Source: Nitrososphaera sp. (GTDB taxonomy: Archaea; Thermoproteota; Nitrososphaeria; Nitrososphaerales; Nitrososphaeraceae). From it: a stretch of DNA of 64,000 nucleotides. This document shows, piece after piece, positions 51,657-59,779 of this stretch. The stretch lies in NCBI GenBank assembly GCA_039938515.1, contig JBDUUL010000006.1:50919-114918 (forward strand), given 5' to 3'. A model generated the notes under the pieces. That model made no database searches. It saw nothing but the letters and a program-made list of their open reading frames with translations, and had not been told where the DNA came from. The position numbers and the translations under genes were made by a program. Position 1 is the stretch's first letter. Each line of letters opens with the position of its first letter.

Positions 51657-53630
51657 TCACTTGCTAATCGAGCTCTTCAGTTCTTCGTAGGCCGTTCTCA
51701 CCTCGTCGACCGCAGCTCCGTCCTCTAGCGTACTGATATCTCCGATGTTCTGGCCAGACGCTATTGACTTTAAGAGGCGTCGCATTATCTTGCCGCTCCT
51801 GGTCTTTGGCAGCCGCTCAACAAAGTGAATCTCCTCGGGAGTTGCAATTGGGCCTACCGAGTTTCGGATGTGTCCGGAGAGTTCCTTCTTTAGCTCTGAA
51901 GTCTTTGAAAAGCCCTCTTTCAGAACGACGAACGCAATAATCGCGTCGCCCTTTGTCTTGTCCGGCCTGCTAGTTACGGCTGACTCTGCTACGGCGGAAT
52001 GGGAAACGAACGCGCTTTCAAGTTCCATGGTCCCGAGCCTGTGACCTGCGACTTTCAACACATCATCAGCCCTGCCAAGCAACCAGAGGTAGCCGTCAGT
52101 GTCCGATAGCGCATAGTCGCCGGGATAGTAATATGCCCGGCCGTGGCCAGAAAACTTTTCCCAGTAGGTCTTTTGATATTTCTCCTTGTCTCCCCAGAGT
52201 CCTAGCAACATACCCGGCCAAGGGCGCTTTATGACAAGATAACCCTTTGTTCCCGGTTCTACCGGGGCGCCGTTCTCGTCTACAAGCCCTACATCGACCC
52301 CTGGCACCGGAAGCGTGGCAGATCCGGGCTTCATTGGGATAGTCTCTATCGCTGGGCACATGCTTAGCATAATGCCTCCGGTTTCTGTCTGCCACCAAGT
52401 GTCAATTATGGGACAGTTTTCATTCCCTATGTTTTTGAAATACCACATCCATACCTCGGGGTTGATGGGTTCGCCTACCGTTCCTAGCAAGCGCAGTGAT
52501 GAGAGGTCGAACGACTTTGGGACTGATTCCCCATACTTCATGTACATCCTGATCGCCGTAGGGGTCGTGTACAGGATTGTCGCGCCGTGCTTTTCGACCA
52601 GCGCCCAGTAGCGGTTTGGTTTCGGAAAGTCCGGCGCACCTTCGTACATGATTTGCGTCACACCGTGCATCAGCGGAGCATAGACCATGTAGCTGTGGCC
52701 CGTCACCCACCCGATGTCTGCGGTGCAGAAAAAGATGTCCTCGTCTTTGAAATCAAACACCCATTTGGCCGTCGCATAAAGATGTGTGAGGTACCCCCCG
52801 GTGCCGTGCATGACACCCTTGGGCTTTCCCGTCGTGCCAGATGTGTATAGAATGAAAAGAGGATGAGTGCTTTCCACCATCTCGGCGGGGCAGTGCCCCT
52901 TGGCGCTTTCCAGAAGTTCATGCCACCAGAGGTCTTTGGGCCCGAGCTTTGCCTCCAGTCCCAGCCGCTTTAGAACTATAACGTGTTTTACCGAGTCTGG
53001 CGGAGCTCCGACCGTCTTGCCCTCAAGCACCTCGTCTACGACGCGTTTGAGTTCAATTACTTTGCCCTTTCTTACCGCGCCATCCGCAGTGATAATGACC
53101 TTTGACCCAGCATCATTGAGCCTGTCTGAAAGTGCCTGAGAACTGAAACCCGAGAAAACGACAGAGTGCGTTGCACCTATCCTTGCACAGGCAAGCATTG
53201 CAATCGTAAGCTCCGGCACCATGGGCAGGTATATCGTGACCCTGTCACCCTTTTCCACACCTAGTGACTTTAGGACGTTTGCAAGCTTGTTGACGAGGCT
53301 GTATAGCTGAAAGTAGGTAAGTGTCCGAGTTTCGCCCCCTTCTCCTTCCCAGATAATTGCTGCCTTGTTCTTTCTTTCGGTGCTTATGTGTCGGTCGAGG
53401 CAGTTAACAGAGGCGTTCAAGAGTCCGCCGGAAAACCACTTTGCATAAGGCGGCTTCCAGTCGAGTACGGTGTCCCATTCCTTGAACCAAACCAAGTTTC
53501 TTGCCTGCTCGGACCAAAACTGTTCAGGATCGCTCAGGGCAGCGTTCATCATCTTTTCCACCCGCCTGCCTGGCTTGACCGTCACGTGCATTTTCCCGCC
53601 TTCTTCATAAATTCTCGAAGGACTAGACAA
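51657..53630 (-). CDS. acs: AMP-forming acetyl-CoA synthetase family protein
   Basis: Activates acetate (or a related short acid) to the acyl-CoA via an acyl-adenylate. The 657 residues carry the P-loop-like [25 protein letters not shown], the hinge [20 protein letters not shown] (GHRxGT type) and the C-terminal catalytic Lys in [14 protein letters not shown]. In thaumarchaea close relatives also serve as 3-hydroxypropionyl- or propionyl-CoA ligases, but ADP-forming enzymes do the carbon-fixation step, so acetate scavenging is the simplest view. Confidence 0.92.
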   Translation of the reverse strand: MSSPSRIYEEGGKMHVTVKPGRRVEKMMNAALSDPEQFWSEQARNLVWFKEWDTVLDWKPPYAKWFSGGLLNASVNCLDRHISTERKNKAAIIWEGEGGETRTLTYFQLYSLVNKLANVLKSLGVEKGDRVTIYLPMVPELTIAMLACARIGATHSVVFSGFSSQALSDRLNDAGSKVIITADGAVRKGKVIELKRVVDEVLEGKTVGAPPDSVKHVIVLKRLGLEAKLGPKDLWWHELLESAKGHCPAEMVESTHPLFILYTSGTTGKPKGVMHGTGGYLTHLYATAKWVFDFKDEDIFFCTADIGWVTGHSYMVYAPLMHGVTQIMYEGAPDFPKPNRYWALVEKHGATILYTTPTAIRMYMKYGESVPKSFDLSSLRLLGTVGEPINPEVWMWYFKNIGNENCPIIDTWWQTETGGIMLSMCPAIETIPMKPGSATLPVPGVDVGLVDENGAPVEPGTKGYLVIKRPWPGMLLGLWGDKEKYQKTYWEKFSGHGRAYYYPGDYALSDTDGYLWLLGRADDVLKVAGHRLGTMELESAFVSHSAVAESAVTSRPDKTKGDAIIAFVVLKEGFSKTSELKKELSGHIRNSVGPIATPEEIHFVERLPKTRSGKIMRRLLKSIASGQNIGDISTLEDGAAVDEVRTAYEELKSSISK

Positions 53631-53822
53631 TAGCGTCCAAGAAACTTTGTTTGTTTTTAAACCTATTTGCCATCAGGGGGCAAATGAGAGGGCCTTGTAT
53701 CTAGTGACGGCAAGTAGTATATCAGATGCGTTGAGCGGATGCGAAGATCAAACGCCTCAGGAGCGGAAAAGGAGAATCGGCTGCTAAAGGCCAATCAAAG
53801 GGCGTCGCCGCGGAGAAGCGAA

Positions 53823-53990
53823 CTACTTCTTGGCACCGAGCGTCCTGTTCTTAAGGCGCATTTGCATACCGTGGCATTTTCTGCACCTTGTGGCAGTGAT
53901 CGGGTTCTTGCCCCCGCACTTGAAACATATCTTGAAGAACAGCCTGCGTTGCTGCGCAATCTGTTTTTTTGCTGCGTCGGTGATTGGCAT
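53823..53990 (-). CDS. rpl40e: 50S ribosomal protein L40e
   Basis: A 55-residue zinc ribosomal protein. It starts MPITDAAKKQIAQQRRLFFK, with the four-cysteine site CFKCGG and CRKCHG and a basic end (RLKNRTLGAKK). This matches archaeal L40e throughout. It lies 50 nt downstream of the cupin gene on the same strand. The 191 nt between it and acs hold nothing that I can identify. Confidence 0.92.
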   Translation of the reverse strand: MPITDAAKKQIAQQRRLFFKICFKCGGKNPITATRCRKCHGMQMRLKNRTLGAKK

Positions 53991-54040
53991 CTTGTGTTAC
54001 TTAAAGACCAGCTGTGCAAGGCGCATTTCTACCTTTCTAT

Positions 54041-54373
54041 TCACTTTGTAGGGAATACGTAAAGGACTACAAGCAACTCATTGTTTCCAAAGAACTCGTG
54101 GGTCATTCCCTTTGGCACAAAAATAATACTTCCATCTCTTACTGGCACTTCGGCGCTTCCCAACTTCAGCATGCCCGAACCTCGGATAACGTAGTAGAGC
54201 TCGTCCAGGTCGTGCGCAGTCTGTGTGTCCTTGGCTCCCGGCGCAAGTTTGATGATGCCGGCCTCGAGATGCCCGAGCCTTAGAAAGTCAAAGAAGTACT
54301 CGCCTGGATTCCTATCGAAATAAAGCTCGAGCTCGTGCAGGTCAAACACTTTGGCGTCTTGGTTTTTCTTCAT
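54041..54373 (-). CDS. Small cupin protein
   Basis: 110 residues forming one cupin barrel. Motif 1-like HDLDELYYVIRGSGMLKLG (with HDLDE giving the His and Glu) and motif 2-like PKGMTHEFFGN supply the metal ligands. Single-domain cupins act as isomerases, dioxygenases or sensors; no specific role is visible. It probably shares a transcript with rpl40e. Confidence 0.75.
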   Translation of the reverse strand: MKKNQDAKVFDLHELELYFDRNPGEYFFDFLRLGHLEAGIIKLAPGAKDTQTAHDLDELYYVIRGSGMLKLGSAEVPVRDGSIIFVPKGMTHEFFGNNELLVVLYVFPTK

Positions 54374-54430
54374 GGCTCATGCGCCTATCTGGTCGCCAGG
54401 ATGTTAGCAGCAATCGTCAGGAGCGTATGA

Positions 54431-54841
54431 TCACTTGCCTTCGGGTTCTTCCTTTCCGTCTGCGGAGTTGGCTTTAGGGTCGTCGCCCAGTTCCCTGTCG
54501 ATGCGGGCACGCAATGACATGAAGCTGGAGAATCTGGTGTTCCACTGTGAGAAGAATGCTCTCTCCCGGATGCCTATGAAAAGCCAAGTGATTGCCATAA
54601 AGACCGTAAGGGAAAGGAACAGGATGACGATTCCTCCGGCCTCCGGCGAGCGTTCAAGCAGGAAGACCAGCAGCCTCGGATGGACCGCGAATATCGCCGC
54701 AACTATAAGCGACAGCGGTCCGAGAATGAACGCGGAAACAATAAGGAAGGTAAATAGACCCCTCGTCGTATTGAGGTGGAAAATCAGTTCGTCTAGCACC
54801 TCAAAGATGCTCTCGCGTCTATTTGGCCTGTCTTCAGCCAT
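54431..54841 (-). CDS. Two-TM membrane protein
   Basis: 136 residues: a charged N-terminus, helix about 29-53 (LFTFLIVSAFILGPLSLIVA), helix about 68-88 (AGGIVILFLSLTVFMAITWL), then a cytosolic tail with RERAFFSQWNTRFSSFMSLR and an acidic end. Not recognised. Confidence 0.55.
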   Translation of the reverse strand: MAEDRPNRRESIFEVLDELIFHLNTTRGLFTFLIVSAFILGPLSLIVAAIFAVHPRLLVFLLERSPEAGGIVILFLSLTVFMAITWLFIGIRERAFFSQWNTRFSSFMSLRARIDRELGDDPKANSADGKEEPEGK

Positions 54842-54904
54842 CGCTATAATCCTCCTTGCCCATCGAGCGCATAAATTGCTTCGTTAACTTTGTTACCTCT
54901 GCTC

Positions 54905-55198
54905 TCACTTCTTTGAGTCCCTCCTCGGGAACATCTCTTCATAGGGATCGAGTATCTGCCTGCAGAATTCCTTCCCTTTCTCTGTGACGCTGTACTTTAC
55001 TATTTTCTTGTTTCCCCAAGGCTCTTCGGTTTTCTTGATAATTCCTTTTGATTCCATGTCATCCAGTATGTCCTTGTGCTTTACCAAGTTCAGGCCGCAA
55101 TAGCTGAGCAGCGAGGTCTGGTTAAGTTCGCCGTATTCGGTGAGCTTTAGGATAATGTCTTTGCGAATATAGATCCTGTCTCGGTACTCGTGCGACAT
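54905..55198 (-). CDS. Winged-helix DNA-binding protein (ArnR1-like)
   Basis: 97 residues, a single winged helix: RKDIILKLTEYGELNQTSLL, the recognition segment YCGLNLVKHKDILDDMESKG, then the wing IIKKTEEPWGNKKIVKYSVT closing with EKGKEFCRQIL. This is the small archaeal ArnR1-like group, which is strongly expanded in thaumarchaea. The target is unknown. It may be controlled by, or produce, the hairpin at 55241-55291 upstream. Confidence 0.75.
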   Translation of the reverse strand: MSHEYRDRIYIRKDIILKLTEYGELNQTSLLSYCGLNLVKHKDILDDMESKGIIKKTEEPWGNKKIVKYSVTEKGKEFCRQILDPYEEMFPRRDSKK

Positions 55199-55240
55199 TC
55201 AGCCTGGCGCCTCTGTGAACATGTCGGACAAGAACCAACC

Positions 55241-55291
55241 AGCCATTTTTTGCTCGCCTGCTTGGCAGGCAGGCTATACTTCAAAATGGCT
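55241..55291. repeat. Nested inverted repeat (51-nt hairpin)
   Basis: Outer arms AGCCATTTT (55241-55249) and AAAATGGCT (55283-55291) are perfect 9-mers. Inside them GCCTGC (55256-55261) and GCAGGC (55265-55270) form a second stem with a 3-nt loop. The element sits between two minus-strand genes in a 173-nt gap. It could be a terminator for the zinc-ribbon gene, an operator or leader of the winged-helix gene, or a small mobile-element remnant. Confidence 0.4.
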
Positions 55292-55371
55292 CATTAAAGT
55301 ACGTTTAGGATTAACACTGTTCTGCCAGTCGCCCGAGCCCTAGAGAATCTTGAGCCTAATTTTAGATACAT

Positions 55372-55509
55372 TCACAGCTCGTCCATCCCAAAGTTGTGGT
55401 AACACTGGTTGCACCTGAACTTTTCACGGCCAGGGTTGCCGGAAACTACGTCAAGTTGGCTCTTGGTCTTGCATTTCGGGCATCTGCCATAGATTGTCTT
55501 CTTTGGCAT
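55372..55509 (-). CDS. Zinc-ribbon protein (45 residues)
   Basis: Starts MPKKTIYGRCPKCKTKSQLD and has a second CNQC knuckle, forming a zinc ribbon that resembles those of TFS/TFIIS-like or RNA polymerase-associated proteins. A TATA box on the minus strand (TATTATTATA, 55541-55550) lies 31 nt upstream of this ATG, so I prefer it to a longer frame starting at 55602 that would begin upstream of the promoter. Confidence 0.6.
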   Translation of the reverse strand: MPKKTIYGRCPKCKTKSQLDVVSGNPGREKFRCNQCYHNFGMDEL

Positions 55510-55582
55510 CGTGTCAAGATATTGGTGACATAATCTGCAATATAATAATACCCTGATTGACAGTATGGCACCAGTCGCACTG

Positions 55583-56344
55583 TCACACAAAGTACCCCCC
55601 AAACCTCGGCTTGCCGATTATTCTGCCGCTTTTCCTGTCTCTCGATATCGTCGATTTCCTGGGCACCATGCCTTCGGTTGGCACGAGGTACAGGGCGTCG
55701 TAAATATTGACCAGGACGTATTCGTACCTCCACAACAAATACCTGTCAACGTCATTCATAAGGCTCTTGACATGAACAGCTTCCTGTGTTCTTCCGGTCG
55801 CCAAGAGCACGTTATCTTTCCATATCTGATACTTGTCCCACGTTGTATCCGAATCTTGCGGCCTGTTCCGAGCGAAAAGTAGTGAGGGTCTATAGCCGAC
55901 AATAAGCCCAAAAGACAGCATGAAAAAGCCCAGAAGAAAATTCATGCCCCTGCCCATATCCAAGATTCTCTGAGTAAAAACATGCGAGGTCGAAGCGTTT
56001 TGTTGGTCGGCCATACCGGGAGTAGGCGGCGCAGGAGTTGTGGAACCAAGACTCGCGGGAACTATGGCGCCGTTGACAAGGACGCATCCAAGAATGCAGG
56101 TCACAACAGACACTATGCCTTTACGAATTACCGATAGTAACAATACGAAAAAGCAGCCTATCGCTACCACCTGCAAGCCAATGATTGCAGGACCCCCTAG
56201 TGGTTCGACTCGTGAGGATGTCAGGAATATTAGTGCCAAGGTGGACATCACGATCAAGTCGAGTACAAAGAGGCCATTACTGCGACGCTCGAGCCAGCCT
56301 ACAGAATTTGGCTGTCTGGCTTTGTCAGAGGTCCGAGAAACCAT
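55583..56344 (-). CDS. Membrane protein with a C-terminal soluble domain
   Basis: 253 residues. Hydrophobic segments at about 26-45, 52-70, 77-98 and 135-152 (from LFVLDLIVMSTLALIFLTSS to MNFLLGFFMLSFGLIVGY). A Ser/Thr/Pro-rich loop lies between the third and fourth. The last 100 residues (with TWDKYQIWKDNVLLATGRTQ) should be cytosolic. Not recognised. Confidence 0.5.
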   Translation of the reverse strand: MVSRTSDKARQPNSVGWLERRSNGLFVLDLIVMSTLALIFLTSSRVEPLGGPAIIGLQVVAIGCFFVLLLSVIRKGIVSVVTCILGCVLVNGAIVPASLGSTTPAPPTPGMADQQNASTSHVFTQRILDMGRGMNFLLGFFMLSFGLIVGYRPSLLFARNRPQDSDTTWDKYQIWKDNVLLATGRTQEAVHVKSLMNDVDRYLLWRYEYVLVNIYDALYLVPTEGMVPRKSTISRDRKSGRIIGKPRFGGYFV

Positions 56345-56446
56345 TCAGGACAGCTTCCCTACCCTATATCTTTGGACGATGTTGCATTTAACGTTCTTGC
56401 CTCCGCAACAGTTTAGTTTGACATCATCTATTGTCAGGTATCTGCA

Positions 56447-57766
56447 GTGGCACCCTTTGGATTTCTAAAGAAAAAAGATTCGCCTCAAAAGGAGCCTGAG
56501 GATGCGGCCGGCAGGATTGCTTCCGGGTCCGGCTTCGAATCCAACCCATCGGAGCAAATCCCGATATCGCGGGCGCAGGATTTGCTGCGTGACTTGGAAC
56601 TCGAGAAGGTCAGGCGACTTTCAGTTCAGCTCGAGCCGGTCAAGACGGCAGTAGAGGCGTCTCTTTCTAACCTCGCAGCGATTGCCAAGGAGATGGAAAA
56701 CGAGGAGATTAAACTGGAAGGATTGGAGCAACGCCATCGTTCCGTAATAGAGAACTCGAGAAAGACGGTGGTGGCAAGCCTCAAGCGCGAGGCTGCGACC
56801 GAATTGACCCTCCCCGCGACCGCTAACGATGCAAAAAAGTTCCGGGAGCGGATGGAATCGCTTATGAGGAGATTCGGCGAGGTCAGCGGTTCCCATAGCA
56901 AGCTTTTGAACGTCTTTCTGAAAAAACATGCGGCGCGGATGAAGCGCGAGTTTGAGCGGCTTGAAGAGCAGCTTTCTATCACGCGCTCGGCGGTATCGGA
57001 ACTTGAACAGGACAGGGCTCCTATAATCCGCTGCACCAGTTTGCTCAACAGCGCCTCCCAAATGATCCCTTCGCTGGCCGCAATGGAATCTTCAATCGCG
57101 GATCTGCGGGCACTGGCAAGTGATCTCGAAAGTCAAATCGAGTCGACCCGCATCGCTCTTGACGCACTGCAGTCATCGGATGCTTATCGTCGTGCGCAGG
57201 TTTCTCTGGCAAACATGAGCGAGCTGGAGCAAAAAAAGAAGGAGAATGAAAACAGCGCAGATAAGCTGTTCTCACACATTTCCCGGTTGTTGACAAAGTA
57301 CTCTTACGGCGTCGACAAGGAAACTAATCGCCTCCTTACAATCATGATCGAGGAGCCGTCGCAGGTCTTTGAATCAGATGCCGGGCCGTTCCTCATCCTG
57401 TTATCTAATGTCCGCTCCTCCCTGGTTACAGGCAATATAACGGTTAAAGACGGTGAAAAGATGGTCGGTTACCTGGAAACCCTGGTAAACACGCTTCCCT
57501 CCTTACATCAGCGGAACAGGGAAATCGCTGCTCTGCTTGACGGGCTTGCCCGAGAAGACGAACTGCAGGCTGCAAGCCAGGCAAGGAGCCTCGAAAGAGC
57601 ATTATCTGACCAGCAAGAGCGGCTCTCGAGCACCCGTCAGTCTATCGAGCTTCAGAGCAGGCAGCTCACGCTGAAAAAGGGTGAAGTTGTTGCCCTTTTA
57701 GCTGAAGCCGAGTCGGTAATCTTTTCGCTGACGTCGCCAAAAAAATATGCAATCCGCGACAGTTAG
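56447..57766 (+). CDS. Long coiled-coil protein
   Basis: 439 residues, GTG start, almost entirely alpha-helical with heptad-like Leu/Ile spacing from about 40 to 260 and again 350-430 (for example REFERLEEQLSITRSAVSEL and ARSLERALSDQQERLSSTRQ). No membrane segment and no Walker motifs, so it is not an SMC ATPase. It looks like a cytoskeletal or chromosome-associated scaffold; no named family is recognised. Confidence 0.6.
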   Translation: MAPFGFLKKKDSPQKEPEDAAGRIASGSGFESNPSEQIPISRAQDLLRDLELEKVRRLSVQLEPVKTAVEASLSNLAAIAKEMENEEIKLEGLEQRHRSVIENSRKTVVASLKREAATELTLPATANDAKKFRERMESLMRRFGEVSGSHSKLLNVFLKKHAARMKREFERLEEQLSITRSAVSELEQDRAPIIRCTSLLNSASQMIPSLAAMESSIADLRALASDLESQIESTRIALDALQSSDAYRRAQVSLANMSELEQKKKENENSADKLFSHISRLLTKYSYGVDKETNRLLTIMIEEPSQVFESDAGPFLILLSNVRSSLVTGNITVKDGEKMVGYLETLVNTLPSLHQRNREIAALLDGLAREDELQAASQARSLERALSDQQERLSSTRQSIELQSRQLTLKKGEVVALLAEAESVIFSLTSPKKYAIRDS

Positions 57767-57770
57767 CGCA

Positions 57771-57866
57771 CGAGTCTCTGTGGGAGGATATGTTTCAAAT
57801 CGCAACGCGAAAAAAGCTCTGCTGACGCACAGCATGTGGTGCTCCCACCAAGGGAGACTTGCAACA
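57771..57866 (+). ncRNA. Candidate hairpin RNA with ACA box (H/ACA-like)
   Basis: CGAGTCTC (57771-57778) pairs with GAGACTTG (57854-57861, one G-U). Next, GTGGGAG (57780-57786) pairs with CTCCCAC (57842-57848), with internal loops of 1 and 5 nt. An apical GCTG/CAGC helix can form in the loop. ACA (57864-57866) follows the base of the stem by 2 nt, as in archaeal H/ACA guide RNAs. The internal loop is smaller than a normal pseudouridylation pocket, so this could instead be the terminator-like 3' structure of the coiled-coil gene. Confidence 0.28.
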
Positions 57867-57869
57867 CAT

Positions 57870-58037
57870 TCATCTCCAGAATAGCGAAATGACGCCGAGG
57901 CCTAAAATGCAAAGGCCGCCGTATGAAATTTGTCGGATGCCTAGATATAATCCAAGCAGGGCCAGACCCACGCCTGAAGCCATCATCAGAACCTCTCCTT
58001 TTCGTCGCTGACTCTTGAAGAGGCGTATCTGTGCCAT
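57870..58037 (-). CDS. Small membrane protein divergent from padR
   Basis: 55 residues: a basic N-terminus (MAQIRLFKSQRRKGE) and two short hydrophobic segments (VLMMASGVGLALLGLYLGI and GGLCILGLGVISLFW). A minus-strand TATA box (TTTATAA, 58064-58070) lies about 27 nt upstream of the ATG, supporting a real leaderless gene. An inverted repeat with the same core as the padR operator flanks that TATA box, suggesting regulation by the neighbouring PadR protein. No homologue recognised. Confidence 0.45.
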   Translation of the reverse strand: MAQIRLFKSQRRKGEVLMMASGVGLALLGLYLGIRQISYGGLCILGLGVISLFWR

Positions 58038-58044
58038 TCCGATC

Positions 58045-58078
58045 AGCTAGTTAATAATTGCGCTTTATAAAACTAGCT
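58045..58078. promoter_or_regulatory. Inverted repeat around the TATA box of the small membrane protein gene
   Basis: AGCTAGTT (58045-58052) and AACTAGCT (58071-58078) are perfect 8-bp arms enclosing the TATA box of the minus-strand gene. The arms share ACTAGC/GCTAGT with the padR operator at 58159-58210. Confidence 0.45.
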
Positions 58079-58158
58079 TGCAAGGCCTATGCCAGTGCGG
58101 TGCTCTTGTTAACCGGTACCGTTAGGGTGCGATCTCGGCCAGCCTGTTTGATGCCTGC

Positions 58159-58210
58159 CATATCACTAGCGTAATGCTTTAATATCGCTTGCGATATTGC
58201 TAGTGATATG
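58159..58210. promoter_or_regulatory. Nested palindromic operator of padR
   Basis: Outer arms CATATCACTAGC (58159-58170) and GCTAGTGATATG (58199-58210) are a perfect 12-bp inverted repeat. Inside lies AATATCGC-TT-GCGATATT (58181-58198), another perfect palindrome. Four copies of ATATC-[AG]-C are thus arranged symmetrically, covering the TATA element (CTTTAATATC) and the ATG of padR at 58208. Binding would block both transcription and the start site, as expected for autorepression. Confidence 0.65.
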
Positions 58211-58720
58211 ATATCTGAATGGCTATCCCGTGTTGGAAGCGCTATCCCGAGAGGGTTCTCTCGGCAATATATCCTCAGCCTGCTAAAAGAACAGCCGATG
58301 ACTGGCAAAGAGATTATCGACAAGGCGACGGTACAGAGTGACGGCAAGTGGCGGCCGTCTCCCGGCCTTATCTATCCCCTTCTGAAGCGCCTTGAGGGCG
58401 AGGGGTTGGTCACTATGGATGACGACGGCAAGTACGCCATAACAAAGAAGGGAAAGATGATTACCGAAGATCTCGAGTCGTTTAGCGGAGTAATGCAGAA
58501 GCAGATCGATGTGGTACTTCGCGTCGGCAACGTGGGTAAATTCGTGGCGATGGATGTCATTGACCGTCTCTCAGCTGTGGGATCTGCTCTAAGCTCGAAT
58601 CTCGATTCAATGACAGAAAAGGAAAAAGAAAAATACAGAGAGTTTCTGCTTGCCGAGCTTAGAAAGCTTGATGAAAGCAGCACTTCTGGGTCAGGCGGCA
58701 CAAAAGTGAAAGTGGAGTAG
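58208..58720 (+). CDS. PadR-family transcriptional regulator
   Basis: 170 residues. The winged helix spans about 18-85 (RQYILSLLKEQPMTGKEIID, then SPGLIYPLLKRLEGEGLVTM, wing DDDGKYAITKKGK), followed by a helical dimerisation domain with MTEKEKEKYREFLLAELRKL. The S-P-G-x-x-Y-P-x-L-x-x-L string is characteristic of PadR. PadR proteins usually repress themselves and an adjacent membrane or efflux gene, which fits the operator layout and the divergent small membrane gene. Confidence 0.88.
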   Translation: MISEWLSRVGSAIPRGFSRQYILSLLKEQPMTGKEIIDKATVQSDGKWRPSPGLIYPLLKRLEGEGLVTMDDDGKYAITKKGKMITEDLESFSGVMQKQIDVVLRVGNVGKFVAMDVIDRLSAVGSALSSNLDSMTEKEKEKYREFLLAELRKLDESSTSGSGGTKVKVE

Positions 58721-58794
58721 ATCTGTTTTCCGACTACAGAATCATCTACTAGGGGAATACTAGAGAAGTTTTTATCCAACCCCTGTACTCCCAC

Positions 58795-59085
58795 TTGTTA
58801 GTGAAGTACCGAAGTCGAACGGACATCGCCGCGGCAATTCTTGAAATTGCTCTTGATGGCGCGATAAAAACCAAGATCATGTACAAGGCTTTCCTTTCCT
58901 TCCCACAGCTGAAAGAATATCTTGGTCTGCTTGAAGAGCGTGGATTGCTCTTACACGTCGTTGGCGATCAGGAATATCGTACAACTGACAAAGGAAAGGA
59001 ATTCCTAAAGATGTACAAAGACATCGGTCAGATAATGTTCCCGCCGAACTACTCAAAAAAACCGACAGCGCTACAGAAAGGCTGA
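58795..59085 (+). CDS. Winged-helix DNA-binding protein (ArnR1-like)
   Basis: 96 residues. RTDIAAAILEIALDGAIKTK, the recognition region IMYKAFLSFPQLKEYLGLLE and the wing with EYRTTDKGKEFLKMY form the standard small archaeal winged helix. The start may be TTG 58795 or GTG 58801. A T-rich TTTTTATCC at about 58769 fits a TATA element 25-30 nt upstream. It overlaps the convergent gene by 15 nt. Confidence 0.77.
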   Translation: MLVKYRSRTDIAAAILEIALDGAIKTKIMYKAFLSFPQLKEYLGLLEERGLLLHVVGDQEYRTTDKGKEFLKMYKDIGQIMFPPNYSKKPTALQKG

Positions 59086-59466
59086 CAGGCTCTTGATTCC
59101 TACTATGGCCTGCTTTAGCTCAGTGGCGCTCACGCTAAGCTTCATGGCATCATAAGCTGACGCATCTGGCGTTTGAAGCGGAGAGTGGACCGAGCGCTCC
59201 CGCAAAAAGTGTAGTGCAACCTGCACTCGGGCGTCTCTTGCCTGCATGCCTACACCGTCCACTTTAATTATAGAGTTTGAAGGGGCATCAGCGATTGCGT
59301 CGCCCAAATTCTCCTTGAACATCTTTGCCCTCCCGATCTCCTCGAGTGCTCCCAAGTACCAGCCCGCGGCGACATCAACTTTGCCGTCGTTTACTGCAGT
59401 AAATGCAGAGTCAATCTGTTCTACAGCTCTTCTTCGCGCTGCCGCTATCCGTTCCTGCTGGTTCAC
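59071..59466 (-). CDS. Helical hypothetical protein, possibly HEPN/AbiV-like
   Basis: 131 residues, mostly helical. The phrase DVAAGWYLGALEEIGRAKMF resembles the 'A-x-EEIGKA' helix of HEPN/AbiV-type proteins, but the catalytic R-x4-6-H motif is not evident, so RNase activity is not supported. The C-terminal part (VSATELKQAIVGIKSLSAFL) is another helix. The assignment is tentative. Confidence 0.45.
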   Translation of the reverse strand: MNQQERIAAARRRAVEQIDSAFTAVNDGKVDVAAGWYLGALEEIGRAKMFKENLGDAIADAPSNSIIKVDGVGMQARDARVQVALHFLRERSVHSPLQTPDASAYDAMKLSVSATELKQAIVGIKSLSAFL

Positions 59467-59497
59467 TTACAATCTGCGCATGGCCGAGGTATTTAGA

Positions 59498-59779
59498 TTA
59501 AACCCATGGCCAGGGCTTGACGTTTCTAATCTCGCATTGTTTCCTGATTACGCTTCTTGCCAGACTTGATGCTTCCTCTTCTGCCTTGCCTGACTGAAGG
59601 TATTGCAAGAACATCTGTTCGTATAACGCCTTGGCCCTGCCTTCTCCAAATTCCTTGTATTGACGAAAAGAAGGCGCTGACTTGGGAGCGTTGTTTTGTG
59701 ACATCATTTCCAGATGCTCACGCCTGCAGTCGACGCATCCCTCTTCAAAGCGGTCAAGATGGACTGTGCATTTGGCCAA
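59498..59779 (-). CDS. Hypothetical protein with an N-terminal Cys/His cluster
   Basis: 93 residues. CTVHLDRFEEGCVDCRREH near the start could bind one zinc. The rest is helical (GRAKALYEQMFLQYLQSGKA). The TTG start lies immediately after the stop of the upstream FMN-binding gene (TAG-TTG, no spacer), so the two are very likely one operon. Not recognised. Confidence 0.5.
   Translation of the reverse strand: MAKCTVHLDRFEEGCVDCRREHLEMMSQNNAPKSAPSFRQYKEFGEGRAKALYEQMFLQYLQSGKAEEEASSLARSVIRKQCEIRNVKPWPWV

Noticed and set aside
56621..57061. Two long minus-strand frames opposite the coiled-coil gene
   Set aside because: Ser/Arg/Leu-rich compositions typical of the antisense of a Glu/Leu-rich coiled coil; the plus-strand frame spans the whole region with a consistent heptad pattern.
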